A stretch of DNA of 43,480 nucleotides, from the NCBI GenBank assembly GCA_025769875.1, contig JAGFNK010000438.1, forward strand, positions 1 through 43,480. Direction: 5' to 3'. This document shows, piece after piece, positions 31,747-42,037 of the stretch (position 1 is its first letter; the number at the start of each line of letters is the position of its first letter). The position numbers and the translations under genes are program-made. The notes below the pieces were generated by a model, which ran no database searches, had not been told where the DNA came from, and saw nothing but the letters and a program-made list of their open reading frames with translations. The stretch is from Russula earlei. Lineage: Eukaryota > Basidiomycota > Agaricomycetes > Russulales > Russulaceae.

Positions 31747-33662
31747 GTGGATCAAGGTAAGCTGCTGCCATGACTAGAGACATATGTCAGACCTATCTTA
31801 TCAAGACTACCAATGTTGCATGTGCCATCGACAAACACCTTACTGCCATACAACCCTTCGTGCTCTTTATCCTCAAGAGCCTTGAAATTGATCACACACT
31901 CAATGATTTCCCAGTCATTGTTGATGAAACACCCGACTGAACATGCAAATGTATACACCATCTGTGGTGTAGTCCACGTATCAGTTGCATAGGCAATCTT
32001 GGAATTGACTGCCTAGAAGGACTTGGAGAATGAGAAATAGAGCCTTTCTGGAAAGAAATACCCACCATGAATTCACGAACAACTTTTCCGTGAAGCTCCT
32101 CAAAGATGTACACTAGCTGGTTATGGACTGTTGTATCTGAGGGCAGCTGATATGTTATTTTGAGATATTTGAATAACATCTGAAGAGTTGGTGCTTCTCC
32201 AGTAGTCCATGGAAGACTCTCGTCAAAGATCCAGGCCGAAAAGATGCGAAGAAACCCTTTATATGTGGCAATGACTTCTGGATTCAGCTCACCCTCCTTC
32301 AAGTAAGCCTCCATCATCTCCGCACTACGTTTCATGTGAATTTGTTCCTCACTAGTCGGTTCATCATTTTTCTTGTCATCTTTTGCTCCTTTACATTCTG
32401 TTACATGCCCAGCAAGATTTTGTAGTGTTGGCAGCTTTGGTTCCATATCAAAAGTTATATCCACACCATTGACAGTCCTTGGGAAGGTGCATGTACTGTT
32501 TGACTGGTGGTAAGCATCCCTGTTTGCTCTCTATATGGTTTCTGACATACCAAACACAGAAGCAACACTGAAATTCCCAATGCTTCTGGCCCGACCTCTC
32601 CACTATAACAATAGGATCATGAAAGTGTTGCATGCTTGTGTTTCCAGGACCACGGCGTGCAGATCTTTGCTCTTCTCTTGGTTCCACACTCCTCAACGCA
32701 TTTCTCCCATCTGACTCATCACCAGAAATTATATCAACAAGCTCTTCCTGTGTGGTGTACTGTGTGCTGTCTTGTTTGCAGGAACTTTCTTTTTTGGTGG
32801 CTGTCCTTTTGGTTGGTTATTAGCCTTGTGCTTTCGTTTCTCTTCCCTTTTCTCTTGCTAATAGGCATTAGAATAGATCACCAGTCCTTGAAGTTTTTTT
32901 GTCTCCACCTACCAGTTCACAGCCAAACTCAGTCTCACTAGTAACCTCTTCCCCATCACTAGTGTATATATATTCTGGTGCCTCATAATCCAGTGCATTG
33001 CTATGTTTTGGTGGTCAGTACGATTTGTCCTTTGGCTCATCATCAATATCCTTGGTCTTGACACCAAGGATGGGTGCAGTGTCTGATGGAGAATTGACAA
33101 AATGGCCGCATGCATGGAGCTCACTTGCAGATAGCAAGGCACCATTCTCAACAGCATCACCATCAGGCTTGGAAGCATCTTTTGGTATGTTGACTTTTAG
33201 ACTAGGATGTGGTTCTGCATTCAAGACAGTAAGAGTCTATGCTGGATCCCTGAATTCAACACTAACCTTGACCTTGGCGGGGTTTTGTTGTAGCTTCAAC
33301 AATTTTAATATAAGAGTCAAGACCCTGAGCATGATCAGTTGCATTCTGCTTTCGCTTTTTGTCATTGGGTATGATGTTTTTTGGGTCAGGGTTGTCTCAG
33401 CTGTGCTGGTTAGACATGGGTCACTGAGATGCTCAAGCCGTAAATCAAGAAAAAAAAGAGTATGCTCAGTATGAGATTTAAGCGATTAACTTTAGGCTGT
33501 TACATTTGTAGATTGTCATATGATATAAAAACTGTTTAACCATCTACATACTGTATACCTACTGTGTACACAACCTTGGAGACTTGACCCTATACATAAA
33601 CGTAAACATATACGGTATTAACTGTATAAGACGGTTATATAGATGGAACGGTTGGAGCCTTA

Positions 33663-33670
33663 GATGAAGT
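33663..33670. repeat. 8-bp hAT target duplication, right
   Basis: GATGAAGT, identical to 21515-21522. It marks the point where P450 coding sequence resumes. Confidence 0.95.
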
Positions 33671-33966
33671 ATGGCTCGCAACTAGAGAAGTTGGCACCAT
33701 TGTTGACCAGCAAGTCCTTGGCAATCCTTGCATCTGAAATCACAACAAAGAGCTGGTTACCCATCCAGATAGAGAAGAGTGGCCCATATATCCTTGACCA
33801 AGCTTGTAGAGCGTGCTCAGGATAAGAGTGAAGGAAGTAGTAATGAAGGAGCGGGCCGGGAGGGATCATATGGCCATGTTTATCTTGCAGGTTTCTCCGA
33901 AAGACAAAGAGGAAGACAAAGGAAAGTGTTAGAATTCCAAGTAGGACAGCCAGCCTCTAAGGACAT

Positions 33967-34501
33967 AGGGGAGTAATCTAAGAAGGGAAATGGTTTGTCA
34001 GTGATGGGGTCGCCTAGAGACAATTGTCTTACAGAGAAGAGTGCGGGAATTCTCATGTAGGGTATGTTGTTGAGATACACCATGGGTTAAGAGGTTGAAA
34101 GTACACAGAGATTTGTATGCACAGTCACGAAGCCTGGAGGTTTCGAGACTGTTCTCAGAGCCTGATGTTTTGTCAATCTCGCGCGCTTTTAACCCTTCTC
34201 GTGAACATGTATTTGTTTCACATTGCACTGAGTAGGTGCCTGAGAGCCTGAGCATGAGGCAGATAAATGGTCCCATGCTAGTAAGGTCATCCAATAGTAC
34301 CTAAAAGGCATGTCTGCAAGCAAGTAGAGATTAATATAAAGAGAGTGTTGGGCCCAAATGGATGAGCAGAAATTGCCCCTCACTTCGATAGGTGGTAACT
34401 TGGCTGAAATAGGCAGACCACTACAGGTGGACCAACTGAGTTGGTGTGTGGAAAGCAACCTGTGTGACAGTGTAATCCTGTTGCGGTGGTCGCTACTTGG
34501 C
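33967..34501. other. Region upstream of the P450 remnant
   Basis: Should hold the promoter of the minus-strand P450 gene. Small ORFs on both strands (for example 33998-34294 and 34189-34521 minus, 34358-34552 plus) show no recognisable domain. No clear TATA or repeat structure was noticed. Confidence 0.35.
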
Positions 34502-34506
34502 ACCGA

Positions 34507-34986
34507 TGTTGAGATCTGCACTGCCCAGAGTCTCAGGTGTGTTGTGATGTGATCACAACTCGGATGCGCTGACGTGTCGGATCATCCAGACCGGGCATCA
34601 CCGGCTCAGCTCATATGCTGCAGCACGCGTTAGTTACATTGATAGAGTGATTTAGGACAATCGGTAGCTACTTACAACTGATCCTCGGACTTACTTAGTG
34701 ATCCGTGATGGTAGTTAACTGTACTGCATCTAGTGGCGGTCTCAGGTACTTAAGAACGCCACAAAGTACGTAGATCACTTCAGTTTTGTGTCAACCAAAC
34801 TGAAGTGAGTATTTACACTATGACATCTTATCTCACAGTACTGACGACACATCGTAGCTATTGTCTGATAGGTACATTATTTATATCAGTTTTGTGTCAA
34901 CCAAACTGAACTATTGTCTGATAGATCTGCCTGTGATCTTATCATCTGCTGCTATCTAATCACACATACTGCGTCCATTTTCAACA
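34507..34986 (+). repeat. 5' LTR of copia-1
   Basis: 480 bp, TGTTGAGATCTGC to CATTTTCAACA. Contains two short hairpins built on CAGTTT/AAACTG around TGTGTCAACC (near 34777-34805 and 34885-34912). Confidence 0.96.
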
Positions 34987-35227
34987 GGTTATGGGCCCTG
35001 CCCGTATCTAAAATCCACAGAGATCACCACACACGTTTATTCCTATAACACCTCCCTTCCCCACAAACCTCTGTCATCAGATGACATCTTACTCCCTTGG
35101 CCCCTGGAACCAAAGGATTGACACATGCGCAGTTACATCACGCATCAAAGATACTGATTTGATCTCTAATTGATCTGGCTACAATTGCTCCACTGGTCCG
35201 GATTGGCAATTCACCTCATTACATCAT

Positions 35228-36094
35228 ATGGCACCCACATTCACTATCCCCTCAGGAACGCCCCTGGAGATCTTAGATTCATCAAATTGGACTACTTGGT
35301 CATTTCGCTTCGAGGCCATTACCCGAATGAATGGTTTCCGGCGTCATCTTATCGATACAAAACCCTCTGGAGATAGCAATTGGGACGTTGAAGAAGACAT
35401 ACTGTTAGGCGTCTTCCAGCTCCATCTCCAGAAAGATATATACGCAGAGATAAGCGATAACACCAAGTTCGACACCTGTAAACTCAAGTGGGAACAACTT
35501 AAGACTACTTGCATCGGCGTTGGATCTATGTCCCTACATAACTCTTGGACCGCCTTCACGTGTTTTGATCTAGATGACACCAGCCCGATGTTCCCACAAC
35601 TACAGAAATTGAATGATACTAGGATCAATCTTCAGAACAATGACATGCCCGTCACCGATCTCCAATTCAGTCTCACTCTAATTCAGTCACTTCCCAGCTC
35701 TTACTCTGGTCTTACGCAAGCTATCCTCAGCTCTAATCTTCCAAACAAGCTTTCCCTGAAAGCCATTCAGGAACACATTCTCAATGAAGAGAGTCGTTGG
35801 GCCGGCTCCTCTGCTTCCCTTAACAAAATTGCTCCGGTCAAAAAACAGGATGATAAAAACAAAATAAAATGTTATTATTGCAAGAAAGCTGGTCACAAGA
35901 GTCCTGAGTGCCGGAAGAAGAAAAAGGATGAGGAGGAGAAGGCGAAGAAAAAGAGGGAGTCTGGCCCGGACACTAACAGAAAGGTCAACGTGCACATAGT
36001 AGAGACTACTGCTACAATTACGGAGATCTCGGATGATGAAAATGACATTCGCATTTCCCTTTACTCGGTGACTAGATCAGCGCTGGATGATTGA
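35228..36094 (+). CDS. gag: gag of copia-1
   Basis: Capsid/nucleocapsid protein of 288 residues, intact in this frame from the ATG at 35228, about 230 bases after the primer site. The N-terminal part has the copia gag pattern (LEILDSSNWTTWSFRFEAI). The middle contains LIQSLPSSYSGLTQAI, and the CCHC knuckle CYYCKKAGHKSPEC lies at about residues 214-227, followed by a Lys/Glu-rich tail. The TGA at 36092-36094 overlaps the protease start in the next frame. Copia elements usually fuse gag and pol in one ORF, so this is either a frameshift mutation or a recoding site. Confidence 0.85.
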   Translation: MAPTFTIPSGTPLEILDSSNWTTWSFRFEAITRMNGFRRHLIDTKPSGDSNWDVEEDILLGVFQLHLQKDIYAEISDNTKFDTCKLKWEQLKTTCIGVGSMSLHNSWTAFTCFDLDDTSPMFPQLQKLNDTRINLQNNDMPVTDLQFSLTLIQSLPSSYSGLTQAILSSNLPNKLSLKAIQEHILNEESRWAGSSASLNKIAPVKKQDDKNKIKCYYCKKAGHKSPECRKKKKDEEEKAKKKRESGPDTNRKVNVHIVETTATITEISDDENDIRISLYSVTRSALDD

Positions 36095-39000
36095 CTCAGG
36101 AGCCACCCATCACATCAGTCTGTTCTGGACCGACTTCATCACTTATGCTCTGGCCACCGGATCAGTTAACCTCGGTGGTCACACTATCATCAAGCAGATT
36201 GGGACCGGATCTGTATCTGTCCTACCAGTCTGGAGGCATTGGGAAGTTTCCATTAACCCTCACCGATGTCATGCATGTTCCGGAAGCCGACACGCGCTAC
36301 TTCTCAGTCAGCGCATTGCTCCGAAGGGGGGGACATATCACTTTTACTCAGAACGCGTGCCAAATCTACTACAAAGATCGGAAAGTCGCACAAGGATACC
36401 TGGAGAATAACCTATTCTATATTGACTTTTCATCTCCGGCCCTACACGCGCAGGTGGGGGTGCTACCTGCTTAACATCTGGCATCAGCGCATGGGACATA
36501 TGTCCTCACGCGCGCTAATCAAATACGCTCATTCCATCAAGGGAATCTCGCTTAGTTCAGCGGATCGCGATCAGTCACCTTGCCCCGGGTGTGAACTCGG
36601 CAAACAGACGCGACTTCCTTTCCTGGCTTCACCTAAGCAATTGGATCAGCGTCTACAGATCGTGCATACTGACTTAGCCGGTCCGATGCAGACCCGGTCG
36701 ATCCGAGGTGCAACTTATTGGGCAACATTTATCGACAACTACTCCCGTTATGGGGTAGTGTACTTCCTCAAAAGTAAAGATCAGTGTGCTGATGCATTCA
36801 AAAAATATCTCGCGTGGTCAGAAAACCAGACCAACGATAAGATCAAAGCACTACACTCGGATCGCGGAGGGGAGTACTTGTCTGGTACCCTCAGATCGGT
36901 CTTAGATCAAAAGGGAATTGAGCATAGATTGACAATGCCAGGGTCACCACAGCAGAATGGCGTAGCGGAGAGATGGAACCGGACCCTCGAAGACAAGATG
37001 TGTGCTATGCTACACGGCGCTGGTCTTACTCTGGGGTTCTGGGAGCTTGCTACTGATGCAGCAGTCCATATCTACAATCACACTCCTACACGCGTTCTCT
37101 GGTGGAACACACCTCACTCAGTCTGGATGGACGGACAAGTTCTGGACGTTTCTTATTTCCGCGTCTTTGGATGTAAGGTGTATGTACACACACCTGCTAA
37201 CAAACGAAAGAAGCTCGATCCGAGATCGGTCGAGATGATTTTTGTTGGGTACGAGTCTGGATCTAAGGGTTACCAACTCTGGAATCAATCCACCTGAAAG
37301 CTGTTCTTATCGCACGATGTCACTTTCGATGAGCGCATACTGCCTGCTAGGGGTGACCTTACTGACACTCCTCCTCCTGCACAACCCTTGGTCTTCACGG
37401 GACCGGTTTCTTTCACTGCCCCACTTCCGCACGAACCAGATGGCTGCGGACTTAGTCCTGCACCTCCGGAAACCCCACTAGACCCCAATACACCTAATTC
37501 ACTTTACCTTACCCCTCCCACTCAGCCCTTTCCACATACTCCGCTGCGCCACGTTCAGCCTGTGCGCCAAGTCCGCTTGCGCCAGCCTCACTCAGCATTG
37601 CCGGGACCATCCTTTGGTCCACCGCGTCTGCCCTCACCTAGGCGTCTTCACCCTAACCCACGTTCTAATCCTAGATTTCTCACTTCTAATGCAAATGTGG
37701 GGGGGCGCCTATCGCATACAGCACTATTAGCGACGGCAGAGGCGATCACTCCGGCTATGTTTCGGGAAGCGATGTCCTCGGACTCTGCCGATCAATGGAG
37801 AACCGCATGTCAATATGAAATTGATTCACTCACTAAGAATGGTACCTGGGAGCTTGTAGATCTGCCGCTGGGCCGCAAGGCCGTGCGATCTCGATGGGTG
37901 TTTGCACGCAAATCTGATGGAAGATTTCGTGTGCGTTTAGTCGCAAAGGGGTTCACCCAAGTGGAGGGGATTGATTATGATGAAACTTTCTCACCAGTTG
38001 CCAGATTTGAGTCTTTGAGACTACTCCTAGCATTGGCCGCGCTAGAGGATTGGGAGATCCATCAAATGGACGTCAAGTCGGCGTTCCTTAATGGCACACT
38101 GGAGGAAGAGATCTACATGGAGCAACCACAAGGTTTCATCACTCCGGAACAAAAAGACAAAGTCTGTCGGTTAAAGAAGGCTCTCTACGGCCTCAAACAA
38201 GCCTCACGTGCATGGAACTTACAGTTTCATGGAGTTCTCACTGGGCTTGGCTTCACGCGCATGCACTCAGATGCTGGGGTTTATCATCGCCAAGACGCGG
38301 GGGGAACCATAATCATTATCCTCTATGTCAATGATGTCACCATCTTAGGCGATTCACTCCCACTGATTGCAGACATTAAGAATTCATTGTCCACGCGCTA
38401 TGAAATGACTGATCTAGGCGAGATCGACTCCTATCTTGGGATTCGTGTCACGCGTGATTGCTCGGCTAAGCGACTAGACATTGATCAATCTAGGTACATC
38501 TCGGAGATCATCAATCACTTTGGGATGGCAGATTCCAATCCAGTCCGCACTCCGCTGCCCTCCAGGGCAGATGTCCACTTGGTCAAGCACTCCGGGGAGG
38601 CAACGCCTGATGAAATAAAGCATTTTCAACGCATCATTGGCAGCCTTCTCTATGTGCAGATCGGGACACAACCAGATATATCATTTGCAGTCTCTCGACT
38701 TGCCCAATACTCATCCAATCCCTCATCGCATCATCTATGCCTTGCCAAATACGTACTATCTTATCTTAACAGCACTTCAGATCTAAAGCTGTGTTATGAT
38801 GGTGCACGCGATACCGGATTACATGGGTACTCCGACTCTAGCCTCGGAGACAATGCAGATGACTGCTGTTCCACCTCGGGCTATGTCTTCCTACTTTCCA
38901 GCGCTGCGATCTCCTGGACCTCACGCAAACAGAAGACTGTTGCCCAAAGTACCACTCAAGCTGAATATATGGCCTTAGCCGACACAGCTAATCAAGCTGC

Positions 39001-39280
39001 GTGGTATTGGAGCTTCTTCTCCGAGATTGGCTATCAGATCTCTGATCCGATTCCGCTTCATGGTGATAACAAAGGCGCCGTTGACCTCGCACTCAACCCA
39101 GTCATCGGAAGATGGTCGAAGCATATCCCTATCAAGCATCACGCCATCCGCCAATACATTGAGGACAGACTGATCATACTTATCCGTACTCCCACAGGAG
39201 AGATGCTTGCAGATGGTCTCACCAAGCCACATACTCATGTGCTGCTCCGGACCTTTGTCGATGGGTTGGGTCTTAATTGA
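36079..39280 (+). pseudogene. pol: pol of copia-1 (PR-IN-RT-RNase H)
   Basis: Protease WMIDSGATHH starts at about 36081. Two one-base shifts follow, near 36215 and 36470. The GAG-pre-integrase HHCC part (WHQRMGH, CPGCELGKQTRLPF) and the integrase core (HTDLAGPMQTRS, HSDRGGEY, NGVAERWNRTLEDKM) are complete. RT runs from KNGTWELVDLP, with VRSRWVFARK, HQMDVKSAFLNG, and the active site near 38324-38335. RNase H has GYSDSSLGDN, STTQAEYMAL and the end LLRTFVDGLGLN. Lesions: TGA at 37295-37297 (CGA expected) and the catalytic YVDD changed to YVND (AAT at 38330-38332). It is otherwise well preserved. Confidence 0.93.
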
Positions 39281-39313
39281 TCTAATCTACCGACTGCCTT
39301 AATCATGGGGGGA

Positions 39314-39793
39314 TGTTGAGATCTGCACTGCCCAGAGTCTCAGGTGTGTTGTGATGTGATCACAACTCGGATGCGCTGATGCGTCAGATCACCCGGACCA
39401 GGCATCACCGGCTCAGCTCATACGCTGCAGCACACGTTAGTTACATTGATAGAGTGATTTAGGACAATCGGTAGCTACTTACAACTGATCCTCAGACTTA
39501 CTTAGTGATCCGTGATGGTAGTTAACTGTACTGCATCTAGTGGTGGTCTCAGGTACTTAAGAACGCCACAAAGTATGTAGATCACTTCAGTTTTGTGTCA
39601 ACCAAACTGAAGTGAGTATTTACACTATGACATCTTATCTCACAGTACTGACGACGCGTTGTAGCTATTGTCTGATAGGTACATTATTTATATCAGTTTT
39701 GTGTCAACCAAAGTGAACTATTGTCTGATAGATCTGCCTGCGATCTTATCATCTGCTGCTATCTAATCACACATACTGCGTCTATTTTCAACA
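39314..39793 (+). repeat. 3' LTR of copia-1
   Basis: 480 bp, same length as the 5' LTR, directly behind the purine tract; followed by the ACCGA duplication. Differences from the 5' LTR are mostly transitions at CpG. Confidence 0.96.
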
Positions 39794-39867
39794 ACCGATG
39801 CTACTACCAGTCAGATCAAGTGCATACGATGCTGCTGTGTCAAAACTCCCAGAGCTACAAGCCGGAA

Positions 39868-40317
39868 TTAGTACTTAAGACTGTCTCGGAACAGAAATCC
39901 AGACAGAGCATGTCCAATGTGCTCTGTCCGGGTTTCTGTTGTTGTATGAGGGTGCAACTGCATGGCTACACAAGATTTGACCAGTTCAACTATGTAGCCT
40001 GATTTGGACCACCATACCAGAGGGACCATATCATGTTTATGTGTTTTCTCCAGCAACAGTATCGCGAATGATCCAGCTACTTCAGAGGCTTTTGTCCAAC
40101 CAATATTTGGCAGGGCCAGGTACAAGTCTTCAAACCTGCCAAGCCAAATGCAGAAATGCACCGGACTTCGAATGCGGGCCCAGCTGAGTTCAATTGGGGT
40201 GAGTGGACTCAGTACTCCTTTCATTCTGCTTTGCATTGATTCCTTGGTGAACATGCACAGTAGACAGCAACGGTCATTCCTTCCAATAGTGACTAGACTT
40301 GCTCCCATTGGATCCAA
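39868..40317 (-). CDS. Hypothetical ORF, no family recognised
   Basis: A 149-codon frame (SPLTPIELSWARIR, DMVPLVWWSKSGYIVELVKS) between copia-1 and copia-2. Composition is protein-like, but I recognise no domain and see no conserved neighbour. It may be a host gene fragment, since both flanks are retroelement insertions. The start is simply the first ATG. Confidence 0.25.
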   Translation of the reverse strand: MDPMGASLVTIGRNDRCCLLCMFTKESMQSRMKGVLSPLTPIELSWARIRSPVHFCIWLGRFEDLYLALPNIGWTKASEVAGSFAILLLEKTHKHDMVPLVWWSKSGYIVELVKSCVAMQLHPHTTTETRTEHIGHALSGFLFRDSLKY

Positions 40318-40318
40318 C

Positions 40319-40554
40319 TGTTGGATGAAGGCTCAGTCTTGTATATGAAAGACTGATATTAGGTTAGTAAGCTAACCTGTTGGACGAAGGCTATGTACAT
40401 AATGAGTATATGTAAATGGTAAAGGAATGTGCTACTGACCTCAGTCTTGTATATGAAAGACTGAGGAAAAAGGAACGGTGGTATCAACACGGTGTTCTAA
40501 CTATCCAGTCCATTTGGTCCGTTTCTCTGCCACGCGGTGGCTGCGATTCCAACA
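40319..40554 (-). repeat. 3' LTR of copia-2 (236 bp)
   Basis: On the minus strand starts TGTTGGAATCGC and ends TTCATCCAACA, an inverted end pair. It contains two copies of a hairpin-forming word (CAGTCTT...AAAGACTG) at about 40333-40355 and 40440-40465. Next to its outer end lies CCAAC (40314-40318). Confidence 0.8.
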
Positions 40555-40612
40555 CACCCCCTCAGCCCTAGTGGTGTATTCCCATCTCCTGCATAAAATG
40601 CTCATGTTTCTC

Positions 40613-42037
40613 TCAACTCAGCCCCTTCGTCAGCACATCCGCAAGTTGTTCCCCAGTAGGGATGTAAGCAAGTTCGACTTCGCAGAGCTCGACTTTCTGG
40701 CGCAGGAAGTGGTGTCTCACTTCAATGTGTTTCGTGCGGTCATGGAACTCCAGGTTCTTCGCGATGGTGATGGCTGACTGGTTGTCGATATGGAGAGTGG
40801 TGGGGAGATGTGTGTCTTCACCCAATTCGGTGAGTAGATGTCTCAGCCAAATGGCCTCTTTGGAGGCATGTGCTCCTGCAATGTATTCTGCCTCGGTGCT
40901 TGACAATGCAACCGAGGCTTGTTTCTTTGAGCTCCAACTCACAGCCCCTCCTGCCAACATGAAGATGAAGCCTGATGTGGACTTGCAATTGTTCACGTTG
41001 CTGGCCCAGTCTGCATCCGTGTACCTGACTAGGGTTGGCTGAGTCCTGAGACCGCATTGGAAGACTAGGTGTTTGTCGCATGTGCCTCGGATGTATCCGA
41101 TGGCATGTTCGAGTGCACGTTGATGATCATTTCCAGGGCACGCAACATGTTGTCCAAGGGCTGCGACGGTGAAGGCGAGGTCAGGTCGGGTGCCTAGCAT
41201 GAGGTACATGATGGCCCCGAGTGTGCATTGGTAGGACTTGACGTCCACATCCGGTGCGTCCACTTTCAGAAGGTGTTCATTTGCCAGCATGGGGGTGCTG
41301 ATTGGTCGAACGTCCAACTTCCCTAGGTGTTGAAGAACTTCTTCAACGTATTTCTCCTGAGAGAGTGCTATCCAGCCCTCTTCCCAGTTTCACGTGATGT
41401 GTACACTAAGTATCCAGGTTATCTCCCCTAGGTCCATCATCTGATACTTCTGTTTTAGTTTGTTTTTATCAATGTTGATGGAATCTAGGTCATCAGAGAC
41501 CATGGTGATATCATCAACGTAGAGTGCAATTATGGACAGGCGCTCACAGTTACAACAGACGAAGACAGCGTGGTCAGCATCAGTGTGGGTGTAGCCCATG
41601 TCACCTAGTGAGTCTTTGATGTTCTCATACCAGACTCTCCCCCCTTGCTTAGTCCCATAGATGGCTTTGAGTAGTTTCAGTACCATGCCGTTTGGAATGT
41701 CGAAGCTGGGAGGTGTGTCCATGTAGATTTCATCTTTCAGCTCTCCGTTCAAGTATGCTGACTTGACATCCATCTGATGGACCTCTAGGTTGTGCACAGC
41801 GGCTAGGGCGAGGATCGCATGTAGGGACACGAGTTTCGTGACAGGCACGAAGGTTTTGTCAAAGTCAATACCTTCGATCTGGGTGAATCCCTGCATGACA
41901 AGGCGAGCTTTATATTTGATTATTGTTCTGTCTGGTCCCCTCTTTATTTTGAAGACCCATTTGCTGCCAACTACCTTTTGATTTTGTGGCCGTGGGACAA
42001 TTTTGAACACATCCATGGACTTGAACGTGTGACACTC
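40613..42037 (-). pseudogene. pol: RT-RNase H of copia-2
   Basis: RT starts within DVFKIVPRPQNQKVVGSKWV (about 42015) and has LVMQGFTQIEGIDF, HQMDVKSAYLNG and the intact catalytic ALYVDDI (about 41525). A single in-frame TGA (41390-41392) follows. Then come PISTPML, LGTRPDLAFTV and RNase H (YTDADWASN, SSTEAEYIAGA, HIDNQSAI), ending in LADVLTKGLS at the stop 40613-40615. The frame is otherwise continuous for over 450 codons, so this copy is well preserved apart from the interruption at its 5' side. Confidence 0.9.

Larger units (their letters stand above)
21648..33224 (-). pseudogene. hAT transposase gene, intron-containing, interrupted by gypsy-2
   Basis: Transposase that cuts and pastes the hAT element. 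Order from the N-terminus: an acidic leader (33224-33015); a Cys/His stretch like a BED zinc finger (about 32640-32480, WEFQCCFC); a helical region (32464-32080); the first catalytic Asp in ATDTWTT (about 31985); TDNASVND (about 23420-23400); CHVVNLVVQAIL (about 23310); an acidic insert; and the C-terminal dimerisation region (about 21880-21700, FPIIAWMAHDYLAIPATSVS). Introns with GT-AG borders separate the blocks, and gypsy-2 sits in one of them. An in-frame TAA near 21806, after VERVFSKS, and the stops between blocks argue it is no longer functional. Confidence 0.85.
21523..33662 (-). mobile_element. hAT DNA transposon with a gypsy element inside
   Basis: Terminal inverted repeats TAACGCTCCAACCATT (left) and TAAGGCTCCAACCGTT (right, inverted) are bounded by perfect 8-bp duplications GATGAAGT (21515-21522, 33663-33670). 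Without the gypsy-2 insert the element is about 3.8 kb, a usual autonomous hAT size. Its transposase gene lies on the minus strand, in the same direction as the P450 gene it interrupts. Confidence 0.95.
19817..33966 (-). pseudogene. Cytochrome P450 gene split by a hAT transposon
   Basis: Haem-thiolate monooxygenase of the endoplasmic reticulum by family; substrate unknown. The N-terminal part (33966 down to 33671) has a hydrophobic anchor (LGILTLSFVFLFVF), basic residues and the PPGP hinge. The hAT follows, and the gene resumes at 21514. Several exons with short introns are visible. The I-helix region is near 20760 (FTLGGIQS). The ExxR of the K-helix forms across a 63-nt intron (20467-20529). 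YNGMYIPKDT lies near 20400, the Cys ligand context ICPAIHV near 20060, and the end EEEVMLVKF stops at 19817-19819. Lesions: TGA at 21488-21490, a stop just before the Cys region, a broken haem-loop start, and a frame problem after the first ATG (33964-33966). Confidence 0.85.
34507..39793 (+). mobile_element. Complete Ty1/copia element (copia-1, 5287 bp)
   Basis: Two 480-bp LTRs (TGTTGAGATC to TTTTCAACA) and perfect ACCGA duplications (34502-34506, 39794-39798). The order gag, protease, integrase, RT, RNase H is diagnostic for copia. The primer site GGTTATGGGCCCTG (34987-35000) fits the anticodon arm of initiator tRNA-Met, and the purine tract TGGGGGGGA precedes the 3' LTR. CpG content is high and the LTRs differ at only about a dozen sites, so it is among the younger elements here. 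A second copy, reversed, starts at 42038. Confidence 0.97.
40319..42037 (-). mobile_element. Copia-2 element, 3' part, interrupted by a copia-1 copy
   Basis: Read on the minus strand: RT and RNase H, a purine tract (GAGGGGG), then a 236-bp LTR (40554-40319). The upstream part of pol and the 5' LTR are not in the window, because another copia-1 copy begins at 42038. Confidence 0.88.
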
